A stretch of DNA of 64,000 bases from Pollenia angustigena (lineage: Eukaryota > Arthropoda > Insecta > Diptera > Polleniidae), in the NCBI GenBank assembly GCA_930367215.1, contig OV884058.1, positions 214,996,208 through 215,060,207 on the forward strand. Direction: 5' to 3'. The notes under the pieces were generated by a model, which ran no database searches, was not told where the DNA came from, and saw only the letters and a list, made by a program, of their open reading frames with translations. The translations under genes and the position numbers were made by a program. Below, in pieces: positions 1-11,196 of the stretch; the stretch's first letter is position 1; each line of letters starts with the position of its first letter.

Positions 1-1747
1 AACAATTTTTGGTTTTGGAGCAATATATGTGTGGTATTTGTGCACCTTAAACTCATACATTTTTATCTACTTAAAAATTATTTTTTTAGAAGCTTAAACT
101 TTAACAGCCTTTCAACTTAACCATATAAAGTATACATGTACTTTGAAGTGTAGATGACCATTATCTGCTACTCTTTATGTTTCAAAGGTCTAGCTGAAAC
201 ACTTTTCTAGATAAGCGATAAGGTCAAAGGCCCTTCCGATCCCATCCCGCTTAATATGATTATATTTGCACCGCGCAAAAAGCATATAAATATATAAAAG
301 ATCTATCTACCGCATAATTTAGATCAATATTGCACTTTGATACCACAACGCACAAGACTTTAAGGCGTTGTTTTTAATTATCACAAGTTCCCTTTAATTT
401 AAAAGTGAAGGATATGGTAAAGAGAGGAACGTTCTACCTTTAACTTTTGTCGTAAGGTTTAGATTTGAGATTCCCATATTATATTCGCATATTTTTTATA
501 TATGGCAGCTCCAAGCATACGTATATTTTGTAAATTAATAACAAACTCGTATTTTGACAAATAAAATTTACTAAATGTCAAATTCGCGTGTACGCGGTAT
601 TTCATTAATATTTGCCATTATTAAAAAATATTTGTGCACACAAAAATTTAATATGAAAAGGAAAAGAAAGTACGTAGTTGCAAGCAGTGCTGCCGCGGCT
701 AATGAAATTTTTACAACCAAAATTTTTTTTAAAGCTACCAAATGTGAACAAATATAACCAAATTGGAAATGCCTTTTGTTAATTGAGAAAAATATTAAAA
801 TTTATTTTAAGTTGCATTGTAAAACAATGGTGATTTGCACTTATTAGGAAAATATTAATTACAAATTAAGAAAAAAAAAAACCAAAAAATGTAATTCTTG
901 TACATGTTAAAAAAAATTACGAGAAACTTAAGTAAAACGTTTTTAGTTATTTGAGTCCTTTTCATTAATAAATATTTTTATTTTAAAAAAGAAAAACCCG
1001 TCAAATTTCCATACAAAACTTCACATTATTCGAAGTCGTTAATAATTACCTTCCCTCCATGTAAATAAAAACGTTACAAATTTGAAAAACGTAAATTGCA
1101 AGTGTATTTTAGAAAAAAAGTAACCAAAATGAAAAAAATATTCACATTGAGAAAAAAAATTACCAATTTTGGTTAGAAATAACCAAAAACGGCAGCTCTG
1201 GTTGCAAGTTCGTACTTTTATTTTGGCAAAAATAATCGGGATTTACTTTAGTATTGCCACATTTTTAAAAATGTTAAGTTTATTTTATACAAAAGTTGTG
1301 AAAACGACAAATAGTTCAAGGTAACTTTATTCCTTACAAGTGCTAAAGGTACCATTAACTATTTCGATCTTTAAAGGTAAGTCGTGAAAACGGGCCTAAG
1401 AGTTTTACTTGTAAGAGATCATTATATAAAAAGAGCTCATTATATAAAAACGTGTAAGTGTTAAATGTGTATAGGAGGTGTCACTTCCAATACAAATATC
1501 GAAAAATGATATAGCCCATTGTTCTTTGCAGACCATCGGTAATTTAGTGTCAAAACTTTACAAACATTGGTCTGCGTGAGCCTACAAGATACAAACAAAC
1601 ACAATTTCTTCTTAAGACATATTGTTAAACTGAAGTGCGAAATAAAATAGTACGTATGATACAAAATAATTTTGGTTACTTTTTATTGCTTTTGGTTACT
1701 TTATTTATAAATTTTGGTTACAAATTTTTTTGATCGTGGCAACGCTG
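1..1747. mobile_element. hAT-type non-autonomous element, copy A (left end outside window)
   Basis: Right part of the element seen complete at 48464-50326. Its right end GGCAACGCTG lies at 1738-1747, followed by ATTCTGAT, the 8-bp target duplication that flanks the complete copy on both sides. Subterminal TTTTGGTTAC motifs occur at about 1670-1722. A second right-end-like sequence ends at 1200. No transposase reading frame is visible; the short frame at 575-757 has no recognisable domain. Confidence 0.85.
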
Positions 1748-2481
1748 ATTCTGATCATTTTTGTATTTTATGTTTGTAATGCTGTTTGAAACAGTAATTA
1801 ATAATGCTCACAAAGTTTAAAATTTCCAGCGCGAATGGTTTTGTTAAGAAACGATTATAAAGTAGGTAGCTTATGTTAAGCATTGTTGTTTCCAGATGTC
1901 CGCAGTTTAGTTGATGTTTTATTCGAGGTGTGTCTTGCTATATGTCTGTACATTATCGTATACACGATATGGCCTTTCTTTACTCACATATAATTCTGCA
2001 TGTCTGTTAAAATTATTGTACAATGTACATGCATATTGCTTCTGATTTAGTCTCTGTTCTTTCGCTGGTTTTTGCAGTCTTCAAAATCGTTTTCATTTTA
2101 TAAATGGCGTGCTTTTGCGACACAAATTTTTGTTTGTGCCGCCATCAAAAGTCGCTATTAATTCAAAAGATGAACTTTAACGTTCACGACCGTATTTGAT
2201 GAATGTCGATAAAATTCTATGTCTACAACTGTGTTCACACTTGGGTTTTTAAACGCGTTTAAGCAAAATGTTAACATTTCATTTGAGATGATTAACATGA
2301 CAGATGATTAAGAAAAAAACACAATAAAAAAATTTATATTTCTTCAAACTATTAAAAATGGATAAAAATACTTCTATAAAGTTATCAGAAGATTATTTAA
2401 AACATTTTAATGGTGAAATTGTGAAAATTTATGAATTATTTAAAAAATAAAAACATTAAGCAGAAAAAAATACAAACATTA
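1748..2481. other. No recognised gene; one tiny open frame
   Basis: AT-rich sequence between two elements. At 2359-2451 there is a 30-codon frame (begins MDKNTSIKLS, ends YELFKK) with an AAAA context before its ATG. It is kept unchanged in copy B at 50938-51030. It is too short to assign and may be chance or a first exon. Confidence 0.5.
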
Positions 2482-3421
2482 AGGTGTTATGGTACTTGCT
2501 ATTTTTTGTATTGGATTTTTTAGGATTGACTGAATGAAACAACAAATGCGAGAAAAAAAAAGAAATACAAACAGCCATGTCACAGAGTACAATTCCGTTC
2601 GGAAACGGAATTCATTCCGTATTTTGGTGCTTCAGAAAATGACGAGAAAATGTTTCGGAATAAAACCATTTTTGTTTTCATGAACGGTATGGGAGTTGTC
2701 TGTATCTGAAAGGCCATAAAGCTATCAAAATACACTTTCCATCAACAAACAAATATGTTTTCTTCAATTCCGAAGGGAATTGTACTCTGTGACATGGCCC
2801 AATATGTAAACAAACCCTTTTTTCTGATTAACATTTCTCATGTAAATTTTTTTCTTCGACTAAAACAAAAAACAAAAAATGACAAAAGCTTGGGCAGATG
2901 AAATTTTTTTGTTTTTGATAAATGAAATGAAGCAGGTGCCCTTCATATGGGATTTCAAATCATACATTTTCAATTAAAGAATATACCACGATGTAATTCG
3001 TAATATTTTTCATGATTTGCATTAAATTTTATTGTATTTAAAAAAAAATTGTTTGTGATTCCAAAATAAAATGTAAACAAAGCAAACAATATTGCCCACG
3101 TTTTTTTCCCACAAAAACCCGTCAAAATAGCTAAAAATCGCAAAACAAAAGTTAAAAACCGCTACTTTTGATCAAAAACTAAAAAAATGGCAACAGTGCT
3201 AACATTTTATCTGGAAATGTCAATTTTAAATTAAAAATTTTTATATTTTTTTTGACAGTCTTAGATTACTTATCGATAACGCATGTATATTTGTTTGACA
3301 TTTCAAGATTTATTATGATATAATAATACTCTTTACACTTAGTCAGTTTTCCTATGCAAATATATTTGCACTGTTCTCCAATATAGAAAAAATACAAAAA
3401 ATAGCAAGTATCATAACACCT
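2482..3421. mobile_element. Harbinger-type MITE, copy A (TTA target duplication)
   Basis: Terminal inverted repeats begin AGGTGTTATGGTACTTGC and end GCAAGTATCATAACACCT, continuing inward for roughly 30 bases. TTA flanks the element on both sides (2479-2481 and 3422-3424), fitting the 3-bp TWA target duplication of PIF/Harbinger elements. No transposase frame is seen. The copy B counterpart is at 51172-52111. Confidence 0.8.
2574..2798. mobile_element. Nested MITE with 23-bp inverted ends, copy A
   Basis: GCCATGTCACAGAGTACAAT at the left end is matched by its reverse complement ending at 2798. The element lies inside the Harbinger-type MITE, so it inserted later. It has no coding capacity. 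The copy B counterpart is at 51264-51488. Confidence 0.75.
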
Positions 3422-4335
3422 TTAAGCAGAAATCGCGGCCGGTTGTACACGCTAATGTTGGCCGTATCTACATTATACTCAGTTTGAGGTATGTTCAGAG
3501 GATTCTTTGTGATTAATGAAGTAATTTAGTTGTAATCATGTCAATTTGAAGTGATTAGCAAATCACTTCAATGTATGGGTAATCATCTCGATTTTGAAGT
3601 GATTATTAGCATCATTAGGAAGTTAATAAGCATCATTAGGAAGTAAATAAAAATTAGCTAAACAATATTTAATTAAGAATTATTCAAATTCTGAAAAATA
3701 TTTGGCATAAATATTAAGGCGGTATTTATACGATGGTTTTTAAGACATGACTTTGAGACATTGTTTTTTATTTGTTGACGAATTCGGTAGAGAAGAAAAA
3801 TGGGTAGCAAAAAGACATGGATTTTATTCTTCGTGGTTTTTTCTAATTTTCTTTTACTTTCATTTAAAATTTTGCTGTAATGTTTTATTTTTATTTGTTT
3901 TTTATACTTTAAAACAAAAGTTTAAAAATAAATATGTCTCAAAAGGTTTTTAAAGAAAAAGAAAAAAAAAAAGAAAATCAAAAAAAAGCAAATAATCAAT
4001 ACACAAACAACAATTTAGATAATGTAGCTAATAATTATAGAAATTTAGTTGTTAAGAGATAAAATATTAAGATAGGAGTATATAATACTTATCGTCGTGC
4101 AAGGTTAACTCTCTTTTTGGTTTAAAATATGTTGAAGCCAGCAAATTTATAGTTCAGTAAACATTTAAACCATCTCTGAGGCCCTATGCTCCTTATAGGA
4201 TCGAGGGAAATATGTATATATAAACGCATAAATGACGTTTAAACTACCAATTCAAACCAACAGATTTAATAATTTGCCAAAAAATATAATTTAAATAAAA
4301 ACAATTTGAATATTAAATTACAAAAAATTACTTAT
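3422..4335. repeat. Moderately repeated segment leading into the foldback element
   Basis: Contains a palindrome TGAAGTGATT/AATCACTTCA around 3549-3570 and two copies of a 21-bp unit AGCATCATTAGGAAGT at 3608-3650. From about 3609 onward the sequence recurs at 43028-44092 with a few percent divergence. A 42-codon lysine- and asparagine-rich frame (3934-4062) is open here. It is frameshifted in copy B and prematurely stopped in the 43-kb copy, so it is unlikely to be functional. Confidence 0.7.
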
Positions 4336-6005
4336 ATTAGAAAAAAAATATATATTTAAAAAATTTTAGATCGTTTGCATAGTTATTGGGCGTGCCTTGA
4401 GCCCACAAAAATTGCTAAAATGCTATTTTTCTCACTATGGGTCGCTTTATTGTTGATAACTTCCGTAATATTTATTTAAGAGAAAACCCTAATTCACAAA
4501 TATTCTAGGGCTATATCTTATGAACAATGTTGCTCTGTATTAGTTTTCTTTAACATGAATATTTAATCCAGGAAAAACCAAATTAAAAATTTACTCCGAA
4601 ATTTTCACATATCTTCGCATTCTTTGCCTGGTGATTCCCTACGTGACAAATGTTCAACAAAGTCGTGACCAAATGAATCTGACAGCTCATCCTTATGTAT
4701 AACTTTCCCCTGGATCCGAATATGAAGTCAGAATTGTCAAAAGTAGAACAGAGATATTACAAAATAACCGTTATTTGTGTTTTTAAGAAAGATGATGTGA
4801 CTGAAATGCAAATATCTTCAACAATTATTTTGTTCAATTTTGCTCTTTTCAAGTTATTATTTTTTAACTAATGATTTAAAAATCCTAATGTCTTATTGCA
4901 TGCCACATTAGATTATTTTAATATGAACAATTTGCGCCCAACAAGACAAAGATTGGTACAAAAATGACAAAACTACAGAAGAGTTAGTAAATGTACCAAC
5001 ATAGAAATTCAATAGCTTTAAGCTATTTTTAATATTTATTTTTACTAAAAGTGTAGCTTTGTATATTTGAGGCTATCAGCGCAGAATTGGTGTAACCCCA
5101 GACTACTTATTATGAGATAATGTGGAGTTAACACTACTCTTGCACTATAGTACTTGGTTGTAACGGCTGATAGCCTCATTTATTTGTTGTGTTTTTCTTT
5201 GGTTTGATACAAATCGAAAAGTGGGTTAATTCAATTAATCCTCTGTAACTATGTAATTTTTGCACCGATCTTGATCCTATTGAGCACAAAATGTTCGTAT
5301 TGAAATAGGCTAATGTCGTAAGTTATAAAACTTAAAAAAAAATTATTTTTTGGTTTAAAAAACAATAATTTGAAAAGAGCAAAATTGAACAAAATCATAC
5401 AATTAATAATGAAGTTTGAAGTATTGTCCATTATAACTCCGCCTTTTATGACTCATCTTCTCAAACGACCCATGACTATTTATGAAATTTTATAACCTCT
5501 CAATAAAAAGAAAGAAATACATAGTCCGTTTAAAATTGTTGAAGATATTTGCATTTCAGTCACATCATCTTCTTTAAAAACACAAATAACGGTTATTTTG
5601 GAATATCTCTGTTCTACTTTTGACAATTCTGACTTCATATTCGGATTCAGGGGAAAGTTTTACATAAAGATTAGCACTCAGATTCATTTTGTCACGACTT
5701 TGTTGAACATTTGTCACGTAGGGAATCACCAGGCAAAGAATGCGAAGATATGTGAAAATTTCGGAGTAATTTTTTAATTTGGCTTTTCCTGGATTAAATA
5801 TTCATGTTAAAGAAAACTAATACAGAGCAACATTGTTCATAAGATAATAGCCCTAGAATATTTGCGAATTAGGGTTTTCTCTAAAATGAATATTACGGAA
5901 GGTATCAACAATTAAAGCGACCCATAGTGAGACAAAAAGCATTTTAGCAAACTTTGTGGGCTCAAGGCACGATCTAAAATTTTTACATATATATTTTTTT
6001 CTAAT
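4336..6005. repeat. Foldback (long inverted repeat) element, copy A
   Basis: The left arm 4336-4869 is the reverse complement of the right arm 5353-6005. For example, GTGCCTTGAGCCCACAAA near 4392 is mirrored by TTTGTGGGCTCAAGGCAC near 5954, and the homology runs on through the CACATCATC segment. The right arm carries an extra block of about 135 bases (roughly 5396-5533). The loop (4870-5352) contains a small MITE. Transcribed RNA could fold into a hairpin of about 500 bp. It could equally be an inactive foldback transposon. Confidence 0.85.
5069..5177. mobile_element. 109-bp MITE in foldback loop, copy A
   Basis: Perfect 12-bp inverted ends GAGGCTATCAGC and GCTGATAGCCTC, flanked by ATTT on both sides (5065-5068, 5178-5181). 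It is short, non-coding and present in both long copies (53761-53869 in copy B). Confidence 0.75.
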
Positions 6006-6471
6006 TTGGAATCAATCTAAGGGGTTGCCAAGTGAAAATGTAAAAAAAAATAACGGCCACACTTCTGTCCATGTTAACCTTTTTATGTTGGTATTTAGAT
6101 TAAATTTAAACTTTTAAATATTTTATTTCCAAACTTTATTTTAATCGGTCGAAATTTTACAAAAGATCCCGAGAATAGCTAGTTATATAATTTTTTTCTT
6201 ACAAATGTTTGTATTGATATAATTGTGGGCGCATGACTATTTTTAGAACAGCTTCATGTGAAATAGTTTGTGAAATTTGTAATGGTAGGCCTTCGTAAAA
6301 AAATAATGGGGTTTTATAAACAGTAATGTATGTTTTTTGTTGAAATAGATAAGTAAATAAAAGTGTTTTTAATTTTTTTTATTGCCGAGTTAAAGAAATA
6401 AATAAACGTATTTTTTTAAGAAATTTTATCGTATTTCAAAACGCTTTTCTGCCATTAATTTTCTAGAACTA
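6006..6471. repeat. Dispersed repeat, left flank of the mariner insertion
   Basis: A diverged copy of this sequence lies at about 17010-17778 (shared features include TTTTTATGTTGGTATTTAGATT and CTTACAAATGTT). It resembles the family also seen at 41966-42915. No gene is visible. Confidence 0.65.
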
Positions 6472-7376
6472 TCGGGTGATTTTTTAGCTATTATATTTTT
6501 GGCAACACTGGTTTAAACAGCTGACGCACGTTTCGTGTTTTGTTTCACTGTCAAACATCTTCCGTTTGGTCTATAATTTAACCATGAATCGTCTTACAAA
6601 CGAACAACGCTTGCAAATTATTGAATTTTATTATCAAAATGCGTGCTCTGTTAAGAAAGTTCATCGCGCGCTTCTTCCATTTTATGGTCAGTTAAATCGA
6701 CCCACTGAAGCGGCTATTCGGGCTATTGTGACTAAATTTCGCACCAAATTTACATTGTTGGACATTAAACCACCAACACGCTTACGTAGAGTGCGAAGTG
6801 AAGAAAATATCGCAGCTGTATCGGCCAGTGTTAATGACGACGATCAATTATCGATTCGTCGCCGTTCGCAGCAATTGGGCCTCTGTTACTCAACAACATG
6901 AGATGATATCGAACTTTTTTTTGCCCAAAATGCAAGAGCTTGACTTTTATGACATGTGGTTTCAATAAGACGGTGCCACATGCCACACAGCACGCTTCGG
7001 TGAACATTTTATTTCACGTTCGGGACCGGTCAATTGGCCGCCTAGATCGTGCGACTTAACGCGTTTAGACTATTTTTTGTGGGGCTATGTTAAAGCCCAT
7101 GTCTTTACAAACATGCCCGCTTCAATTGACGCATTGGAAGACAACATTGAAGCATTTATTCATGAGATACCGGCCGAAATGTTGGAAAGAGTATGCGAAA
7201 ATTGGACTAAGCGGATGGACCATTTGAGGCGCAGTTACGGTCAACATTTGCATGAAATAATCTTCAAACATTAAGTTATATGGACCGTACTATCGATTCA
7301 AATAAAAATTTCATGCAGTTTTCTGAATTTTATGTGTTTTTTTTAACTTTCCTATAGCTCTTAAAAAATCACCCTG
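6472..7376 (+). mobile_element. Mariner-like element, internally deleted, copy A
   Basis: Inverted ends TCGGGTGATTTTTTAGCTAT (left) and ATAGCTCTTAAAAAATCACC..CTG (right) are flanked by TA dinucleotides at 6470-6471 and 7377-7378, as expected for Tc1/mariner insertions. The interior carries a broken transposase. The diverged repeat at 17.0-17.8 kb has the uninterrupted target GAACTATTATTTCAACAAC at about 17773-17792, which confirms the boundaries. Confidence 0.88.
6584..7274 (+). pseudogene. Mariner-like transposase pseudogene, copy A
   Basis: The original start is probably the ATG at 6584 (MNRLTNEQRLQII). The N-terminal part is a helix-turn-helix DNA-binding region ending in QLSIRRRSQQLGLCYSTT. 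It runs into a stop at 6900. The middle of the catalytic domain, including the first catalytic aspartate, is missing. Downstream, around 6958-7030, comes a segment reading FQ-stop-DGATCHTARF and a CDLTRLDYFLWGYVK motif, and a C-terminal frame ends at 7274. Members of this family usually have about 340-350 residues, so roughly a third is lost. The identical lesion in copy B shows it predates the duplication. It is non-functional. Confidence 0.88.
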
Positions 7377-7446
7377 TACTATTTCAACAACAAGGTTTCT
7401 TTGTTTTTAATTTAATATACTTTAATGTATATGTACATGTACATAT

Positions 7447-7702
7447 GAGGGGCTTAGAGCACAAGGGTTTTAAGTGCCTTTTTCTAAAATTTAGTTTACA
7501 TATGAAATTATAGGTATAAATCGGAGAACTTGTTCAGAGCACAAGAGGTGAATGTAGAATTCTCATCCGGACGCTAGATATAGTGAACAATTCAAGCACT
7601 TGACATTAAAATACCTGCTTCGCTTGGAGCACAAGCGACACAACCGCTTTTGTCTCATTATTTAAAATAAGTCACTTGAACCCCTTGTGCTTTAAGCCCC
7701 TC
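7447..7702. mobile_element. 256-bp MITE, copy A
   Basis: Inverted ends GAGGGGCTTAGAGCACAAGG and CCTTGTGCTTTAAGCCCCTC, about 30 bases each with mismatches, flanked by ATAT on each side. Two further internal GGAGCACAAG-type motifs occur. Non-coding. The copy B counterpart is 56140-56395. Confidence 0.8.
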
Positions 7703-8847
7703 ATATGTATGTACATATATTTTTTATATAAATTTAATATAAATGACAAAAATATTTAACGCGGAATGCAGAACTACAAATATTAAAAAAAGAACGTCAG
7801 CTAGTTTTACTTTTTTTATATTTTTCAGATAAATAATACTAAGGAAATGTTAACTTTTGTTTACCTACGGGCCAAAAATGTTGCAAAAAGGTGTAAAAAA
7901 ACTCAAATTTTGTTTTTGTACATCTACAATTACTCCGTAGACCGGAAAACAAAATTCCAATGGGAGCTTTGCTAGTTTCGTTAAGTACTTCGAAAAGAGT
8001 TAATATTTTATGTGTTGCACAAGGGTATTATCCACCGACCTTCATTTAATAAATACTATTACTCTCGGTGGTATCAAAGCGAATTATCGCAAGTACTCGT
8101 ATTTTTTTTTTTTTTTTTTTTTTTTGTTAAAAAGTTCAATTTTAAAAGCAATTTTGAATAGGGTGTCGCAGAATAAATAGGTTGCTTATAGATTGCTTAA
8201 AATTGTAAAAATTTTAAATTGTGATTTTTTTTTCAATAAATGATATTTTGAATTTTAACTAAAAAAATGATTAAAAAACTTTGCCGTTTCAAACAATATG
8301 TTTCTAATTGTATTGATTAAGTATAGCTCAGGTTTTGACGATTCCCAACAATAATTCCACAAGTTTAAATTATTTCATTTTAATCGCAAAATGCAATTAA
8401 GATTATTTGTTATTTAAATGATATTTTAATTAAAAATTTATTTCAAAACAACTAAAATGTTTATTAAATCAAAATTATACTTTTAATTTTCTTTCAACAA
8501 AAAAAAAAAAAAATAATTGATTCAATTATCACATTAATTAAATTGATATACTTTTTAAACATTTTTTTGGATTGATAAAAGACTAATGATAATTTTTTCT
8601 GTGTAAGCAGTTTGGGATTGAAATCCAGCAAAATCTGCTTAGTTGTATCAGAGCTTTGAATCAAAATGTGGAACCACCACCCTAAAAAGATGATAATTTT
8701 GTTACAAAAACTAAGATAAATAGTTTCCCAAAGCACGGAATAATATATACGATTTTGCACAAATTCGTTTTAACGACTGGAAATTATACTGTTATAGGCC
8801 CCATAAAATGTCATGCAATTTTGTGATATAAAGTCCATAATTTACTA
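7703..8847. repeat. Diverged dispersed repeat (7740-8170), then unassigned AT-rich DNA
   Basis: The segment 7740-8170 matches 20040-20430 at moderate divergence, for example GGAAATGTTAACTTTTGTTTAC followed by an ACGGGCCAAAA block in both. A long T-run sits at 8101-8125. From 8170 to 8847 I see only AT-rich sequence with no supported gene; the longest reading frames there lack domains. Confidence 0.6.
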
Positions 8848-9880
8848 AAGGCTAGATTACACTATTATACTTTATATTAATACATGTCAAAAACTCAAGT
8901 AATATGACAAAGTGTGATAGTGTGAATGCAATGTGTCACGAAAATGACAAGTATTATGAAAAAAGTTTGACATCCCATACGACTTCATTCTTTTTTGGAA
9001 AATTTCTAAACTATAATACTTTTTGTTTTCCTTTATTTTTGGCCACTTACTTTTATTTATATTTGTATATTTGCTTAAGGCTAGATTACACTATTATACT
9101 TTGTATTAATACATGTCAAAAACTCAAGTAATATGACAAAGTGTGATAGTGTGAATGCAATGTGTCACGAAATTGACAAGTATTAAGAAAAAAGTTTGAC
9201 ATCCCATACGACTTCATCGTTTTTTTAAAAATTTCTAAATAATAATACTTTACATTGGATCAGGGTATTTTATTTCATGTGTGAGTGTTTATACTTTGTG
9301 TGATGGTGTGAACAAAAACTGTCATGTTACATTAGATTTTTTGACAGTCGCAACAAAACTCATTAGATTTCTATCTCACAAAGTATTATGGAATACGTAA
9401 GACTTGTGAGATAGTGTAATCTAGCCTTTATATATACTTAGCTGGTGAGGCCTAACTCTATTTGTGAAAATAAAAATGCAAAACTTTTATATTTCATTTT
9501 TCCCGACGTTTCGTGAATTTTATGTTCACTTCTTCAGGGGATTCGTCTATTAATATAAAATAAAAATCATCAACATTTAATGATACAATAAATTTAATGT
9601 AACTAACTTACATTAAAAAAACAATTTTGTATTACATTAATAAATTTTTTTAAAAAATTAAAACCACAGCTAGTGTCGTCATCTACTGTTTTTTACTTTT
9701 CATTGGATCAGAGTTGCATTTTTTTTCGTGCGTGAGTGTTAATACTTTGTGTGATGGTGTGAACGCAAACTGTCATGTTACATTAGATTTTTTGACAGCC
9801 GCATCAAAACTCATTAGATTTCTATCTCACAAAGTATTATGGAATACGTAAGACTTGTGAGATAGTGTAATCTAGGCTTA
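8848..9880. mobile_element. Overlapping MITE ends (L-L-R-R), copy A
   Basis: Left ends AAGGCTAGATTACACTAT occur at 8848 and 9077. Right ends ATAGTGTAATCTAGCCTT and ATAGTGTAATCTAGGCTT finish at 9428 and about 9879. TA flanks the 8848-9428 pair and TTAA-type flanks surround the 9077-9880 pair. The internal sequence after each left end is repeated (ACATGTCAAAAACTCAAGTA), so two related MITEs are nested or joined. Copy B counterpart: 57541-58574. Confidence 0.75.
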
Positions 9881-10186
9881 AGTAGCATACTAAGTAGCCC
9901 TCTGAAATTCACTGTAAACTCGAACACTAAATTCACTGCTCTATTGAAATTTATTCTAATTTTTGTTTTTATCAGCAGAAGTAACTCTACAGGATTTTGG
10001 GATGATTGGTTCATAATTTACCATGGGTCCAATACAAATTCCCCTTCTGTAAATCATTTTAGTTCGGTTAAGACTGTTACGAATCATGATATTTTACTAG
10101 TTCAAATTTCTAAAAACAAAAGCATAAAACTTTCTGATTGTCGGTCAATAATTTAATGCGACCAATGCTTATGCTGACATCCGTTT

Positions 10187-11196
10187 TTATACCCTTCACC
10201 ACAGGTGGTGAAAAGGGTATATATAAGTTTGTCATTCCGTTTGTAATTTCTACAATATTGATTTAAGACCCTATAAAGTATATATATTCCGGGTCCTTAT
10301 GAGGAGAGAACTTGATTTAACCATGTCCGTCTGTCCGTTTAAATGGATTTTCCGAAGACCCCATATATGATGGGGGCCAGGTTATTTTACATTTATGTCA
10401 CATATGGTCCGGAATTGTTTGCTATTGAAACTCAGAAAGATCGGTCCGCAAATGGCTGAGTTATGAGCAAAAAACCACAACTACCTCTAATTTTTCCCAA
10501 AAATGCCTTGTTGTTGTGTTATTTTTATTATTTTTTCTGTATATCTTGAGAACGGCAAGAGCCAAAGCTTTAAAATTAGGTACACACATTTAAGTTATCA
10601 ACACACAGCATCCCACAAAATGTTGACGGGATCGGAGAAGTGGGCGTGGTATCTCCCGTCCAAAAAATATAAAAAATTGTATAAAAACCTGTTTTTTTGG
10701 ACTCTTATATGACCTATGGATATCCCTGGCATATCAAAAGATCGGAAATCTTTAGTAAAAAATATTTTCTGAAAAACTCGGTTCAGATACGAAAAAGTTA
10801 TGGCCAAAATAATAATTATTTTTTTTTTTAAATACCCACTTTCGGGTACCATAGATCTTCCCGAGTCCAAGATTTATAACCCAACTAACTGGCAAATTTC
10901 TTCTTAAACACGTCGGTGAATAACTCTGTCAAATCGGTCAAAATACTGAAATGCCAAAAATTACTCTTTTTATACCCTTCACCTCAGGTGGAAAAGGGTA
11001 TATATGTATAAGTTTGTCATTCCGTTGGTATTTCTACAATATTGATCTAAGACCGTATAAAGTATATATATTCTGGGTCCTTATGAGGAGAGAACTTGAT
11101 TTAACCATGTGATGTCCCTCTGCCCCCCCCCCCCCACCCCCCCTTTCAATTGTTAACATATACTAGCTTAATGCCCAATATGATTTTCGTTATCAC
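10187..11196 (+). repeat. Dispersed ATACCCTTCACC-type repeat, two starts, copy A
   Basis: Begins with a palindrome around 10190-10220 that reads ATACCCTTCACC and then its inverse GGTGAAAAGGGTAT, followed by AAGTTTGTCATTCCGTTTGT. A second start of the same family lies at about 10972. The typical closing sequence with CTCTTACTTGTTT is found only after the hAT insertion, at 13866. A C-run at 11126-11143 is shorter in copy B. I know this type as a very abundant fly repeat but do not assign a class. Confidence 0.75.

Noticed and set aside
575..757. 60-codon open frame, repeated at 49146-49328
   Set aside because: It lies inside a non-autonomous hAT-type element, has no domain, and is conserved only because the whole region is duplicated.
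3747..3953. 68-codon frame found three times (also 43145 and 52437)
   Set aside because: Recurrence is explained by the dispersed repeat; the C-terminal half is a low-complexity hydrophobic reading of T-rich DNA and varies by frameshift.
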